In this document: positions 1 to 7,371 of the stretch, in pieces
How the letters are laid out: every line of letters starts with the position of its first letter
Position numbering within the stretch: position 1 is the first letter of the stretch
NCBI GenBank assembly: GCA_002413045.1
Contig: DHWF01000002.1
Coordinates: 87,307-112,902, forward strand
DNA length: 25,596 bases
Source: Chloroflexi bacterium UBA5189
Lineage (GTDB): Bacteria > Chloroflexota > Limnocylindria > Limnocylindrales > CSP1-4
Direction: 5' to 3'
The notes under the pieces: generated by a model
The model's database searches: none
What the model was told of the DNA's origin: nothing
The model's input: only the letters and a program-made list of their open reading frames with translations
Program-made: the position numbers and the translations under genes

Positions 1-503
1 GCGTACTCGAGCTTGTCCGCCCAGCCGGCGTAGTACCAGAAGTGGTTGGCCGCGAGCGGCACGTCGACGTCGCGGCTCTCCTTGATCGGCTTGCCGGAGT
101 CCATCGACTCGAGGACGGCGAACTCGCGGCTGCGTTCCTGGAGGATCCGCGCGATCCGGAACAGGTACTTGGCGCGCTCCTTGCCGGGCAGGTTGCCCCA
201 GCGGGTCTTCTGCGCGCGGCGCGCGGCGCGGACCGCCCGGTCGACATCTGCCGGCGTGGACTTGGCCACCTCGGCGATGACCTCTTCCGTCGCGGGATTG
301 ACGCTCTTGAAGATCCCGCCGTCCGAGGCCTGGACCTCGCGGCCGTTGATGAACAGGCCGTAGCGCGGCTTGATCGTGACGACATCGCGGGATTCGGGCG
401 CCGGTGCGTACTCCCACGGGACCGCCTGGCCGTCGCCGAGGCCCCAATCGGCCGGTGCCCGATCCCCCGACCAGGGTCGGAGCGCCTTCGATTCCGTGGT
501 CAC
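1..503 (-). CDS. Aldehyde dehydrogenase family protein, N-terminal part (3' end outside window)
   Basis: The 167 visible residues match the N-terminal NAD(P)-binding half of the aldehyde dehydrogenase superfamily, which oxidises aldehydes to carboxylates. The stretch GLFINGREVQASDGG is followed by FKSVNPATEEVIAEVAKS, the usual opening of these enzymes. Next come DVDRAVRAARRAQ, GKERAKYLFRIARILQERSREFAVLESMDSGKPI and a PLAANHFWYYAGWADK segment. The catalytic Cys and Glu lie beyond the window edge, so substrate class cannot be judged. A GTG at 501-503 is chosen as start because the -10-like TATCAT on this strand lies 6 nt upstream, which suits a leaderless mRNA. The roughly 40 residues before the conserved fold are unusual for the family but common in fused or extended members. 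The gene is divergent from the Nudix gene, with starts almost touching. Confidence 0.9.
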   Translation of the reverse strand, partial: MTTESKALRPWSGDRAPADWGLGDGQAVPWEYAPAPESRDVVTIKPRYGLFINGREVQASDGGIFKSVNPATEEVIAEVAKSTPADVDRAVRAARRAQKTRWGNLPGKERAKYLFRIARILQERSREFAVLESMDSGKPIKESRDVDVPLAANHFWYYAGWADKLEY

Positions 504-508
504 TCGGG

Positions 509-515
509 CATGATA
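509..515. promoter_or_regulatory. Overlapping divergent -10 elements (CATGATA)
   Basis: On the minus strand this reads TATCAT (510-515), 6 nt from the aldehyde dehydrogenase GTG at 503. On the plus strand it reads CATGAT (509-514), 7 nt from an in-frame GTG (522-524) of the Nudix gene. Both spacings match those before other genes of this window. The assignment as -10 boxes is inference from position and recurrence; no -35 is recognisable. Confidence 0.45.
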
Positions 516-1004
516 CGCGTCGTGCCTGCGCGATCAGACGAGCCCATCGCGGCCCCTGCACCCTCGCCCATCACCCGACTTGCCGCATACGGCGTGATCC
601 GCCGGGACGGCCGGCTGCTGCTGGCGCGGGTCGCGCCCGGCTACCCGGCGGCCGGCATCTGGACGCTGCCCGGCGGCGGGCTGGAGTTCGGCGAGACGCC
701 CTGGGATGCCGCCGTCCGCGAGGTCGAGGAGGAGACGGGGCTCGTGGCTCGGATCACGGGCGAGCCGGTCATCTACTCCGACATGGGCCGGTGGCCACGC
801 CCGACCGGCGAGGTCCCCTTCCACACGATCCGGTTCGTCTACCCGATGGAGGTCACCGGCGGCGAGGAGCGGCCGGAGACCGACAACTCCACCGATGCGC
901 TCGGCTGGTTCACCGACATCGAGCTCGAGGGCCTCTGGCTGGCCGACGTGGCAGAGCGCGTGGTCTTCGTCGAGCGAAGCGGGGACGGCGCCCGACCCGA
1001 CTGA
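510..1004 (+). CDS. Nudix hydrolase
   Basis: A 164-residue protein with a complete Nudix box, GX5EX7REUXEEXGU, seen as GGLEFGE followed 7 residues later by REVEEETGL. Family members are Mg-dependent pyrophosphohydrolases acting on nucleoside diphosphates linked to another moiety; the substrate is not predictable here. The core begins at ITRLAAYGVIRRDGRLLLARV and contains the WTLPGGG strand before the box. The C-terminal part, with FHTIRFVYPMEV and DALGWFTDIEL, completes the fold. The ATG at 510 overlaps the proposed -10 of the divergent aldehyde dehydrogenase. A GTG at 522, 7 nt after CATGAT, is an equally good leaderless start and would remove four residues. The frame stays open far upstream, but that part is antisense to the aldehyde dehydrogenase and is not coding. 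Confidence 0.88.
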   Translation: MIRVVPARSDEPIAAPAPSPITRLAAYGVIRRDGRLLLARVAPGYPAAGIWTLPGGGLEFGETPWDAAVREVEEETGLVARITGEPVIYSDMGRWPRPTGEVPFHTIRFVYPMEVTGGEERPETDNSTDALGWFTDIELEGLWLADVAERVVFVERSGDGARPD

Positions 1005-1017
1005 CGGCGCCCGACCC
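984..1017 (+). repeat. Short direct repeat spanning the Nudix stop codon
   Basis: The 15-mer gacggcgcccgaccc occurs at 984-998 and again at 1003-1017, a 19-nt offset. The second copy starts inside the TGA stop of the Nudix gene. It looks like a local duplication at the 3' end. The 30-nt space to the convergent LLM gene holds no obvious terminator. Confidence 0.7.
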
Positions 1018-1034
1018 AACCGATCGGAGCCGGG

Positions 1035-1967
1035 TCAGGCCTCGAGCAGGGCCGCCGCGAGCTCGGCGTAGCCCGCGAGCGCCGGATCCGCCGAGGACTC
1101 CGTGCGGAGCTGGATGCAGACGTGGTCCGCGCCCCGGTCGAGGTGCGCCCGCACCCGCTTCGCGATCTGGTCGACATCGCCCCACGCGATGACCGCGTCG
1201 ATCAGGCGATCGCTCCCGTCGTTGGCCACGTCCTCGTCCGACCAGCCGAGGCGCCGGAGGTTGTTGGCGTAATTCGGCAAGGCGAGGTAGTGGCGCGCGA
1301 ACGCCCGCCCGATCCGGCGGGCTTCGTCCGCGTTCGTCGAGAGGACAGCCGTCATCTCGACGGCAAGGCACGGGCCCGGGCCGAGCGCCTTGCGGGCGGC
1401 TGGGGTGTGCTCGATCGGCACGAAATACGGATGCGCGCCGTCGGCCCGCTCCGCGGCGAGCTCGAGCATGCGCGGGCCGAGCGCGGCCAGCAGCAGCGGC
1501 ACGGGCTCCATGAGCTCCGGTCCGGCAGACGCCGCGGCTGCCATCCCGTTGAGGTAGGCGCGCATCGTGTCCACCGGCTTGCCGTAGCTCCCGCCGCGCA
1601 TCGCCACCGATGGGGCATGGCTGACGCCCATGCCGAGCACGAAGCGGGCCGGATATGCCTCACCCAGGGCGCGCGCCCCGTTCGCCATCGCCATCGGGTC
1701 GCGGGCGTAGATGCTCGCGATGCCGGGGGCCACGATCGCCCGCTGGGAGCCGGCAAGCAGGATGCCGGCGTGGGCGAAGACTTCCTTCGAGCCGAGGCTC
1801 TCGGGGATCCAGACGGCGGAGTAGCCGAGACGCTCGAACTCGGTCATTGCGTCGCCCTCGGCGGCCGCGGTCAGCCGCTGCAGCGCGAAGCTCCACACGC
1901 CGACGCGCCCGAGCCGGGCCGCTAGCGCGCGGCCGCCGACGCCACCGATCCCTGCGATGCCGGTCAT
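1035..1967 (-). CDS. LLM-class F420-dependent oxidoreductase (TIGR03620-like)
   Basis: A 310-residue TIM-barrel protein of the luciferase-like monooxygenase superfamily. It opens with LGRVGVWSFALQRL and continues with EFERLGYSAVWIPES, typical of the first strand and helix of F420-binding members. Central landmarks are VAPGIASIYARDPMAMANGARALGE, FVLGMGVSHAPSV, and PLLLAALGPRMLELAAERADGAHPY, the last being the strand-helix signature of the class. The pattern resembles the MSMEG_4141-type family described in mycobacteria. Members use reduced F420 for hydride transfer; the substrate is unknown. The ATG at 1965-1967 is chosen because TACCGT lies 7 nt upstream and nothing resembling an SD is present. 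It is divergent from the S9 peptidase gene and convergent with the Nudix gene. Confidence 0.88.
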   Translation of the reverse strand: MTGIAGIGGVGGRALAARLGRVGVWSFALQRLTAAAEGDAMTEFERLGYSAVWIPESLGSKEVFAHAGILLAGSQRAIVAPGIASIYARDPMAMANGARALGEAYPARFVLGMGVSHAPSVAMRGGSYGKPVDTMRAYLNGMAAAASAGPELMEPVPLLLAALGPRMLELAAERADGAHPYFVPIEHTPAARKALGPGPCLAVEMTAVLSTNADEARRIGRAFARHYLALPNYANNLRRLGWSDEDVANDGSDRLIDAVIAWGDVDQIAKRVRAHLDRGADHVCIQLRTESSADPALAGYAELAAALLEA

Positions 1968-1974
1968 GCCTGCA

Positions 1975-1980
1975 ACGGTA
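1975..1980 (-). promoter_or_regulatory. -10 element of the LLM oxidoreductase gene
   Basis: TACCGT on the minus strand fits TANNNT and sits 7 nt before the ATG at 1967, placing the transcript start at or next to the start codon. Inferred from position; no -35 seen. Confidence 0.5.
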
Positions 1981-2028
1981 TCGGAGCGGAAGCGCCGGCG
2001 CGCGTCGGCCAAACCCCGGCTGGGCCGC

Positions 2029-2034
2029 TATGCT
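2029..2034 (+). promoter_or_regulatory. -10 element of the first S9 peptidase gene
   Basis: TATGCT fits TANNNT and lies 7 nt before the GTG at 2042. An in-frame ATG lies inside the hexamer (2030-2032), so it would not be in a transcript from this promoter. This decides for the GTG start. Confidence 0.5.
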
Positions 2035-2041
2035 CGCCCGC

Positions 2042-3901
2042 GTGCCCGACACCGACCCGCTCTGGCAGCGTCGATTCCGCGCCCCCATCGTCGGCTTTCC
2101 CACGTGGTCGTCACACGCGCCGGACCGGCTCGTGTACGCCTCCTCGGAGAGCGGCATCTACCAGCTCCACGCCTGGGACCGAGCGACCGGCGAGCGCCGG
2201 CAGATCACGAGCGAGCCGGTTGGGCTGATCGCCGGCGAGGTCACGCCGGATGGCGAGTGGGTCGTCTGGCATCGCGACACGACCGGTGACGAGTCGGGGG
2301 TGTGGGTCGCCGCTCCCTTCGCCGGCGGACCGTCGGAGCCGTTCGTGGAGGGCCTGCCGGTCGCGTGGGACGGTGGGCTCTCGATCGGCCGGCAGCGCAT
2401 CGCCGCGGCCATGAGCGATCGCGACGGCTTCGACCTGTACGTCGCGGAGGGCGGCGGCGCGGCTCGCAAGCTCGCCCACAGCGAGGAGTCGATCGAGCTC
2501 GGCGGCGCCGGGGCGATGGTGGCCGGAACCGACCAGGGCGCCCTATCCGCGGACGAGACGCTCCTGTGCATCGAGCACTCCGAGCACGGCGACCAGATCC
2601 ATCCCTCGCTGCGCGTCGTGGACGCGAAGACCGGCGCGACCATTGCCGACCTCCGCGACGAAGGCCTCGCGCTGTGCGCGTTTGCCTGGTCCCCGATCCC
2701 GGGCGACCAGCGCCTCATGATCGGACACGAGCGCCGCGGCGAGCGGATGCCCGCGATCTGGGACATCGCGACCGGCGAGGTCGCCGATCTCCCGATCCCG
2801 TGGGACCGATTCACGGAGGTCGCCGACTGGTGGCCGGACGCGTCCGCGGTCCTGCTGTTCGAGCTGCGGGACGGGCGCGACTACCTGCACCGCCTGGAGC
2901 TCGCGACCGGCGCCATCACGCCGCTGCCCGTGGAGCCGGGCAGCATGACCGGGGCGCGCGTCCGCCCGGACGGCGCGATCTGGTACCGGCTCCAGCGCGG
3001 GGAGCACCCCGGCGTCGTCTTCGAGATCGGGCATGACGCGCCGATCCTGGCTCCCCCACGACCCGCGCCGCCGGGCCGCCCGTACCTGCCGTGGACCTAC
3101 GCGAACCCGCATGGGCAGCGCGTCCAGGGCTGGCGGATCGAGCCCGAGGCGCCGAAGCCGTGGCCGACCCTGATGCTCATCCACGGCGGCCCGACGTCCG
3201 TGGACCTCGACGCCTGGTCACCGCAGGTCCAGGCCATCGTCGACATGGGCTTCCAGGTCGCGATGCTCAACTACCGCGGCTCGATCGGGTTCGGGGCGGC
3301 GTGGCGCGACGCGCTGATCGGCAACATCGGCTGGCCCGAGGTCGAGGACATCATCGCGGGCCACGACGACCTGCTCGCGAACCACGGCGCGGACGGGGCT
3401 CGATCGGCCATCGCCGGCTGGTCGTGGGGCGGCTATCTGACCTTGCTCATGCAGGGCATGCACCCCGGACGGTTCATCGCCGGCGTCGCGGGCGTTCCGG
3501 TCGCTGACTACGTCTCGGCATACGCCGACGAATCACCACTCCTGCAGGCATACGACCGAGCCCTCCTCGGTGGCGAGCCGGCGGACGTGCCGCAGCTCAT
3601 GCGGGAGCGCTCCCCGATCGAATACGTCGATCGCGTGACGGCGCCGCTCCTGATCACCGCCGGCGAGAACGACAGCCGCTGCCCGCTGCCACAGATCCTC
3701 AACTACGTGGAGCGCCTGAAGGCGCGCAACCACCCGCACGAGCTGTACCTGTTCGGAACCGGCCATTCCTCGTTCGACATCGACGAGCGGATCCGCCAGC
3801 TCGGCGTGGTCCTGGACTTCCTCGCGCGCACCGTGCCGGGCGTCGAGCGCCTGGCGGGCGTCAAGCCGTGGCAGCCGGTTGAGGCGCCCGCCCCGGCCTG
3901 A
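2042..3901 (+). CDS. S9 family prolyl oligopeptidase-type serine peptidase
   Basis: A 619-residue protein with an N-terminal beta-propeller of WD40-like TolB/DPP repeats (about residues 20-360) and a C-terminal alpha/beta-hydrolase domain (about 375-605). The nucleophile is Ser461 in GWSWGGY, the acid Asp544 in GENDSRCP, and the base His575 in GTGHSSFD, so the triad is complete. LMLIHGGPTS forms the oxyanion strand and LNYRGSIGFG is the conserved glycine-rich turn of acylaminoacyl and dipeptidyl peptidases. These enzymes cleave short peptides, the propeller limiting access. No signal peptide is seen, so it is probably cytoplasmic. The GTG at 2042 is chosen from the leaderless promoter TATGCT at 2029-2034. 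The stop lies 16 nt from the convergent Hint lipoprotein gene. Confidence 0.92.
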   Translation: MPDTDPLWQRRFRAPIVGFPTWSSHAPDRLVYASSESGIYQLHAWDRATGERRQITSEPVGLIAGEVTPDGEWVVWHRDTTGDESGVWVAAPFAGGPSEPFVEGLPVAWDGGLSIGRQRIAAAMSDRDGFDLYVAEGGGAARKLAHSEESIELGGAGAMVAGTDQGALSADETLLCIEHSEHGDQIHPSLRVVDAKTGATIADLRDEGLALCAFAWSPIPGDQRLMIGHERRGERMPAIWDIATGEVADLPIPWDRFTEVADWWPDASAVLLFELRDGRDYLHRLELATGAITPLPVEPGSMTGARVRPDGAIWYRLQRGEHPGVVFEIGHDAPILAPPRPAPPGRPYLPWTYANPHGQRVQGWRIEPEAPKPWPTLMLIHGGPTSVDLDAWSPQVQAIVDMGFQVAMLNYRGSIGFGAAWRDALIGNIGWPEVEDIIAGHDDLLANHGADGARSAIAGWSWGGYLTLLMQGMHPGRFIAGVAGVPVADYVSAYADESPLLQAYDRALLGGEPADVPQLMRERSPIEYVDRVTAPLLITAGENDSRCPLPQILNYVERLKARNHPHELYLFGTGHSSFDIDERIRQLGVVLDFLARTVPGVERLAGVKPWQPVEAPAPA

Positions 3902-3917
3902 CGCGCCGTCGAGCGGC

Positions 3918-4871
3918 TCAGCGCGCGGGCGCGAGCGTGCTGCCGAGCGCGATGCCGCTCGAGAGGTAGGTCCCAGTTGGGCCGGAGGCAACGAGGTCGA
4001 ACGTCTCCCCGCCCGAATACGGCAGGGACTCGAGCGTCGCGACCCGGCTCCCGTCCACGACGTCGCCGACCGCGAGCTCGCCGAACGTTCGTCCGTCGGC
4101 GAGCGGGTGGCCGGGCGAGGCGGTGACGGTGCGGCCATCGGCGAGGGTCAGGCGGATCACGCGGTGGTCTGCGGGCGCCGTCGTCGACCCGAGGGCGATG
4201 ACGGTCCCACGGATCCGGTTGCCGCTCACGTCGAGCGTCCAGATCGGGTCGCCGAGGCGGAGTGCGTCGACGGCAATCTCGCCATTCGGGGTGTCGATCA
4301 GGGTTCCGCGGGCGAGGCAGATCGGGCACATCGGCTCGCCGGACGACGCCTGCTGCTCGATCGTGATCTTGCCGGTGCTGTCGATCGTTCCGCCTGTTCG
4401 CAGGCCCTGCGTGGCGCCCTGGACGGGCTGGGCGAGGTAATCGAAGCGGTATGAGCCGCCGCCGATCGGGTCGAGCGGGATCGACAGCGCGACCTTCCAG
4501 ACCTCGTAGATCGCGAGCTTCTCGGCGTCCGTCAGGGGGCCGGTAAGGTTGATCCCCAGCTTCGCCGCGACGTGCTGGTACACGTCGCCCTCGGTCTGCA
4601 TCTCGGCGAAGCGCTCGAGGGCCCGACTCTGCTCGTCGCCGTGCGCGACCGGGTAGACGTCCGGATCGCAGTACCAGCGCGGGCCAAAGGTGTCGATCAG
4701 GAGGAGCCGCAGCTGGCCTTCGGTGAGGGCGACCTCGACGGTCGGCGCCGGGATGATCGTCGGGCCCGGGGTCCCGCTGCCAGGTGCCGACGAGCACGCA
4801 GCGACGAAGACGAGCGCCGCGGCGAGCGCTCCAAGGCGAATGCCGCGTGTCCAGCTCGTCAGGTTCGACAT
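3918..4871 (-). CDS. Lipoprotein with C-terminal Hint (hedgehog/intein-type) domain
   Basis: A 317-residue protein. Residues 1-26 form a lipoprotein signal ending in a lipobox (FVAAC, Cys26), followed by a Ser/Gly/Pro/Thr linker. Residues about 45-180 are a domain I cannot name, with FGPRWYCDPDVYPV and LTDAEKLAIYEVWK. From Cys185 (CLARGTLIDTPNGE) to the C-terminus lies a Hint domain. It has the block-A Cys, the loop LRLGDPIWTLD, the block-B-like TASPGHPLADG (His255) and a final ETFDLVASGPTGTYLSSGIALGS strand. It lacks the terminal His-Asn of splicing inteins, so at most it could do the N-S acyl shift and N-terminal cleavage or ligation. Cys182 precedes Cys185 as CPIC. It is expected outside the membrane. 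The ATG at 4869-4871 puts the signal peptide at the N-terminus. Confidence 0.85.
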   Translation of the reverse strand: MSNLTSWTRGIRLGALAAALVFVAACSSAPGSGTPGPTIIPAPTVEVALTEGQLRLLLIDTFGPRWYCDPDVYPVAHGDEQSRALERFAEMQTEGDVYQHVAAKLGINLTGPLTDAEKLAIYEVWKVALSIPLDPIGGGSYRFDYLAQPVQGATQGLRTGGTIDSTGKITIEQQASSGEPMCPICLARGTLIDTPNGEIAVDALRLGDPIWTLDVSGNRIRGTVIALGSTTAPADHRVIRLTLADGRTVTASPGHPLADGRTFGELAVGDVVDGSRVATLESLPYSGGETFDLVASGPTGTYLSSGIALGSTLAPAR

Positions 4872-4883
4872 GTGCTGGTGACG

Positions 4884-4889
4884 CCTCCC
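4884..4889 (-). promoter_or_regulatory. Shine-Dalgarno-like GGGAGG of the Hint lipoprotein gene
   Basis: GGGAGG on the minus strand lies 12 nt before the ATG at 4871, a long but usable spacing. It implies a leadered transcript, unlike most genes here. Confidence 0.4.
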
Positions 4890-4919
4890 GAGGCTCGGCG
4901 GTTGCACGGACGACCAGCG

Positions 4920-4926
4920 CATCATG
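4920..4926. promoter_or_regulatory. Overlapping divergent -10-like elements (CATCATG)
   Basis: The plus strand reads CATCAT (4920-4925), 6 nt before the methyltransferase ATG at 4932. The minus strand reads CATGAT (4921-4926), which would give the lipoprotein mRNA a leader of roughly 40 nt containing GGGAGG. The geometry copies the site at 509-515. Both hexamers are CANNNT variants, so support is weak. Confidence 0.35.
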
Positions 4927-4931
4927 CGCTG

Positions 4932-5669
4932 ATGGAGCGCCAGGGCAACACGCTCGAGCACCTCGACGGCCCGCTCGGCGATCGGGCGACGCTGGCGGGG
5001 AACCTCCGGGACCTCCAGCGGGTGAACCGCTTCCTCGGCGGGACGGCGCTGAGCCGGCGCGCGATCGGTGCGCTCCTGGCCAACACGGGACCCCTGCCGG
5101 AGGCAAACCTCGAGCCCGACGGGCACCTGCTGCATCTGCTCGACATCGGGACGGGCGCAGCGGACATCCCGATCTCGCTGCTCACGTCGTGGCGCGCCGC
5201 CAGGCGGCGACTCGAGGTGACCGCGATCGATAGCCGACCCGAGGTCATTGCTGCGGCGCGGGATCGCGTCCGCAGCGCGGACCTCCGCGGCCTGCATCTT
5301 GCGGTTGCCGACGGGCTGCAGCTCCCGTACGACGACCGCACCTTCGATGTCGCACATGCCTCGCTCGTCCTGCACCACCTCGAGCCCGACGAGGCCGTGA
5401 CGTTGCTTCGCGAGATGCGCCGTGTCGCCCGCCTCGGCGTCGTCGTGAACGACCTCTCACGTGGGCGGCTCGCATGGCTCGGTGCGTGGCTCCTCGTCCA
5501 CGTCGCAACCGGCAACGCCTTCACGCGACACGACGCGCCGCTGTCCGTCCGCCGCGCCTACACCCTCGCGGAGGCGCGGGCGCTGTTCGAGCGCGCGGGC
5601 CTGGAGCCGATCGTCGAGATCCGAGGGTTCGCGAGCCATCGTTGGGCCATCGCGGCACGCTCGAGATGA
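4932..5669 (+). CDS. Class I SAM-dependent methyltransferase
   Basis: A 245-residue Rossmann-fold methyltransferase. The N-terminal segment LAGNLRDLQRVNRFLGG is the helical cap common in methyltransferases that sit beside polyketide synthase genes. Motif I is LLDIGTGAADIPISLL (about residues 74-89), the acidic residue after strand 2 is in VTAIDSRPEVI, motif II is LAVADGLQLPYDDRTFDVAHASLVLHHL, and post-motif III includes EMRRVARLGVVVNDLSRG. It likely methylates an O or C atom of the product made by the downstream genes. The ATG at 4932 is favoured because the motif-bearing fold begins soon after and CATCAT lies 6 nt upstream; sequence further upstream is antisense to the lipoprotein. It is the first gene of a four-gene operon and its TGA overlaps the next ATG (ATGA). 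Confidence 0.87.
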   Translation: MERQGNTLEHLDGPLGDRATLAGNLRDLQRVNRFLGGTALSRRAIGALLANTGPLPEANLEPDGHLLHLLDIGTGAADIPISLLTSWRAARRRLEVTAIDSRPEVIAAARDRVRSADLRGLHLAVADGLQLPYDDRTFDVAHASLVLHHLEPDEAVTLLREMRRVARLGVVVNDLSRGRLAWLGAWLLVHVATGNAFTRHDAPLSVRRAYTLAEARALFERAGLEPIVEIRGFASHRWAIAARSR

Positions 5670-6865
5670 CGATCGACGTCGCGGTTGTCGGCGGTGGGCC
5701 GGCGGGGGCGCTGACCGCCCTGCTGCTCGCACGAGCCGGCCACGAGGTGGTCGTGCTCGAGCGCGCTCCAGCGTGGCGCTGGCGAGCCTGCGGGGTCTTC
5801 GCCTCGCCGGCTGGTTCGGCCGCGCTCCGCGACATCGGGATCGCCGAGGCTGACCTGGAGCGGTGCGCCCGCCCGATCACGGCGATGCGCGTCGAGACCC
5901 CAGGCGGGGCCTCGTTTCGGCTGACCTACGGCGGGACAGGAACGTTGGCTGACTCGCCGGTCGGCTTCGATCGTGGAGCGCTCGATCCGCTCCTCCTTGA
6001 CTTCGCGGCCGCGGCCGGCGCGGAGGTCCGGGCGGGCGTGGCGGTCGCGTCCGTCGAGACCGGCGGCACGGGCGTGTCGCGGCGCCCGGCCCGCCTGACC
6101 ATGGCCGATGGCTCCGTGCTGGCGGCGCGGATCGTCGTCGGGGCGGATGGCGGCCGGTCGCTCCTTGCGCAGACCCTTGGGGTTGCCCGGCGCTCCCCCA
6201 TCGGCCCCCGCATCGCCCTGAGCTTCCACGTGCCCGCCGCCGAGCTCCCGGGAATCGAGCCGGCCGGCGACGCGCGGATGGTGGTGCTGCGCGGCGCGTA
6301 TGTCGGGCTGGCGCCGGTAGCCGGGAGCCGCGTCAACGTGGGCATCGTCCTGGGTCCATCTTGGTTCGCTGACCTGCGTCGCGACGGAGGGCCTGCAACC
6401 GCGGCGACGATCCTCGCCAGGCTTGGCGCCCCGAACGCGACCGTGCTCGACCGGGTCGCGGGTGTGGCTCCGCTGGGTCATCGCGTCACGCGCCGTGCGG
6501 GCCCGGACTGGCTGCTGGTCGGCGACGCTGCAGGCTTCCTCGACCCGTTCACCGGTGAAGGTCTCCATCGCGCGTTCGTGTCGGCGGTGTTCGCGGCGGA
6601 GGCAATCGACCACGCGTTGCGGGCGGGAGGACGGGCAAGCCTGGCCGGCTATGCAACGGCGATGCGCGGACGGTTTGCGACGAAGGACGTGGTGAGCCGC
6701 CTCGTCCAGGGGTTCCTCGCGCGGCCTGGCCTGTTCGAATACGTCGCTCGGCGCCTCGCCGCTCGCGAGCAGGTGCGTGAGACGATGGGTCTCGTGATCG
6801 GCGACCTCGCTCCCGCTCGCCGGGCCCTGGACCCCCGCTACCTCGCCGCGCTCCTGGCGCCCTGA
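5666..6865 (+). CDS. FAD-dependent oxidoreductase, geranylgeranyl reductase/PHBH-type family
   Basis: A 399-residue flavoprotein. The N-terminal dinucleotide-binding motif is VAVVGGGPAGALTALLLARAGHEVVVLER (residues about 4-32). RACGVFASP near residue 50 corresponds to the CG-x-x-L-SP element of geranylgeranyl-reductase-like and type III PKS-associated oxidoreductases. AARIVVGADGGRS (about 155-167) is the second FAD motif (DG), and LLVGDAAGFLDPFTGEGLHRA the third (GD). The family reduces prenyl double bonds or hydroxylates aromatic rings. The start ATG overlaps the methyltransferase stop as ATGA and the stop overlaps the next start as TGATG, indicating translational coupling. Its substrate is probably the polyketide or lipid handled by the cluster, which is inference. 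Confidence 0.88.
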   Translation: MTIDVAVVGGGPAGALTALLLARAGHEVVVLERAPAWRWRACGVFASPAGSAALRDIGIAEADLERCARPITAMRVETPGGASFRLTYGGTGTLADSPVGFDRGALDPLLLDFAAAAGAEVRAGVAVASVETGGTGVSRRPARLTMADGSVLAARIVVGADGGRSLLAQTLGVARRSPIGPRIALSFHVPAAELPGIEPAGDARMVVLRGAYVGLAPVAGSRVNVGIVLGPSWFADLRRDGGPATAATILARLGAPNATVLDRVAGVAPLGHRVTRRAGPDWLLVGDAAGFLDPFTGEGLHRAFVSAVFAAEAIDHALRAGGRASLAGYATAMRGRFATKDVVSRLVQGFLARPGLFEYVARRLAAREQVRETMGLVIGDLAPARRALDPRYLAALLAP

Positions 6866-7371
6866 TGCGGTCCACCCTGTCGATCGACGTCCAGGCATCA
6901 GCGGAGGTCGTGTTCGCGCTCGCACGGGACATCGAGCGGTGGCCCGCGCTCCTGCCGCATTACGTGCGCGTGCGCGTCCTCGAGCGGCATGCCGACGGCT
7001 CCCTGGTCGCGCAGATGCTCGCCATCCGGACGATCCTGCCGGTGATCGGGCTGGGCGCGCCTGTCGTGTGGCGCGCGCACGCGTGGAATGAGCCAGGGAC
7101 GCGTCGCTTGCGCTTCGTCCATCGCGGTGGCGCAACCGCGGGCATGGACGTCACGTGGCGCATCGAACCGACTCCGGACGGCTGCCGCGTGTCGATCGAC
7201 CACGACTTCCAGCCCGGCCTGCCCGCCCCGCTGGGCAGCGCCTGGGCCTTGCTCATCGACCGGTTGTTCGTGCGCCCGATCGCGTCCCGGACCCTCGCGA
7301 CGTTCAAGGCAATCGCCGAGGCCGCGGGCGAATGGTCCGATCTCGCCTCGCCGACGAATCCATCTCGATGA
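6865..7371 (+). CDS. SRPBCC / polyketide cyclase-like (COQ10/START type) protein
   Basis: A 168-residue protein opening with MRSTLSIDVQASAEVVFALARDIERWPALLPHYVRVRVLE. That is the strand-helix-helix start of the SRPBCC helix-grip fold, with the characteristic -DIERWPALLPHY- turn of COQ10/polyketide-cyclase members. Later strands VTWRIEPTPDGCRVSIDHDFQ and the C-terminal long helix (SRTLATFKAIAEAAGE) complete the hydrophobic cup. Such proteins bind lipids, quinones or nascent polyketides and some catalyse cyclisation or dehydration. It is the third gene of the overlapping operon, coupled on both sides (TGATG upstream, ATGA downstream), which supports a shared hydrophobic intermediate. Whether it is a catalyst or a carrier cannot be told. 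Confidence 0.82.
   Translation: MRSTLSIDVQASAEVVFALARDIERWPALLPHYVRVRVLERHADGSLVAQMLAIRTILPVIGLGAPVVWRAHAWNEPGTRRLRFVHRGGATAGMDVTWRIEPTPDGCRVSIDHDFQPGLPAPLGSAWALLIDRLFVRPIASRTLATFKAIAEAAGEWSDLASPTNPSR

Noticed and set aside
42..509. Upstream extension of the Nudix open frame
   Set aside because: The part before 510 is antisense to a convincing aldehyde dehydrogenase N-terminus and has no Nudix-family similarity.
1655..2041. Upstream extension of the first S9 peptidase frame
   Set aside because: It is antisense to the LLM oxidoreductase, and the proposed -10 lies at 2029-2034, inside the extended frame.
1035..3901. The two S9 peptidases as a recent duplication
   Set aside because: Lengths, propeller sequences and residues around the triads differ too much (GWSWGGY versus GGSYGGY); they are distant members of the same family.
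3703..5106. A 467-codon minus-strand open frame over the Hint lipoprotein
   Set aside because: Another frame of the same strand carries the signal peptide and Hint motifs; this one is Arg/Pro-rich noise.
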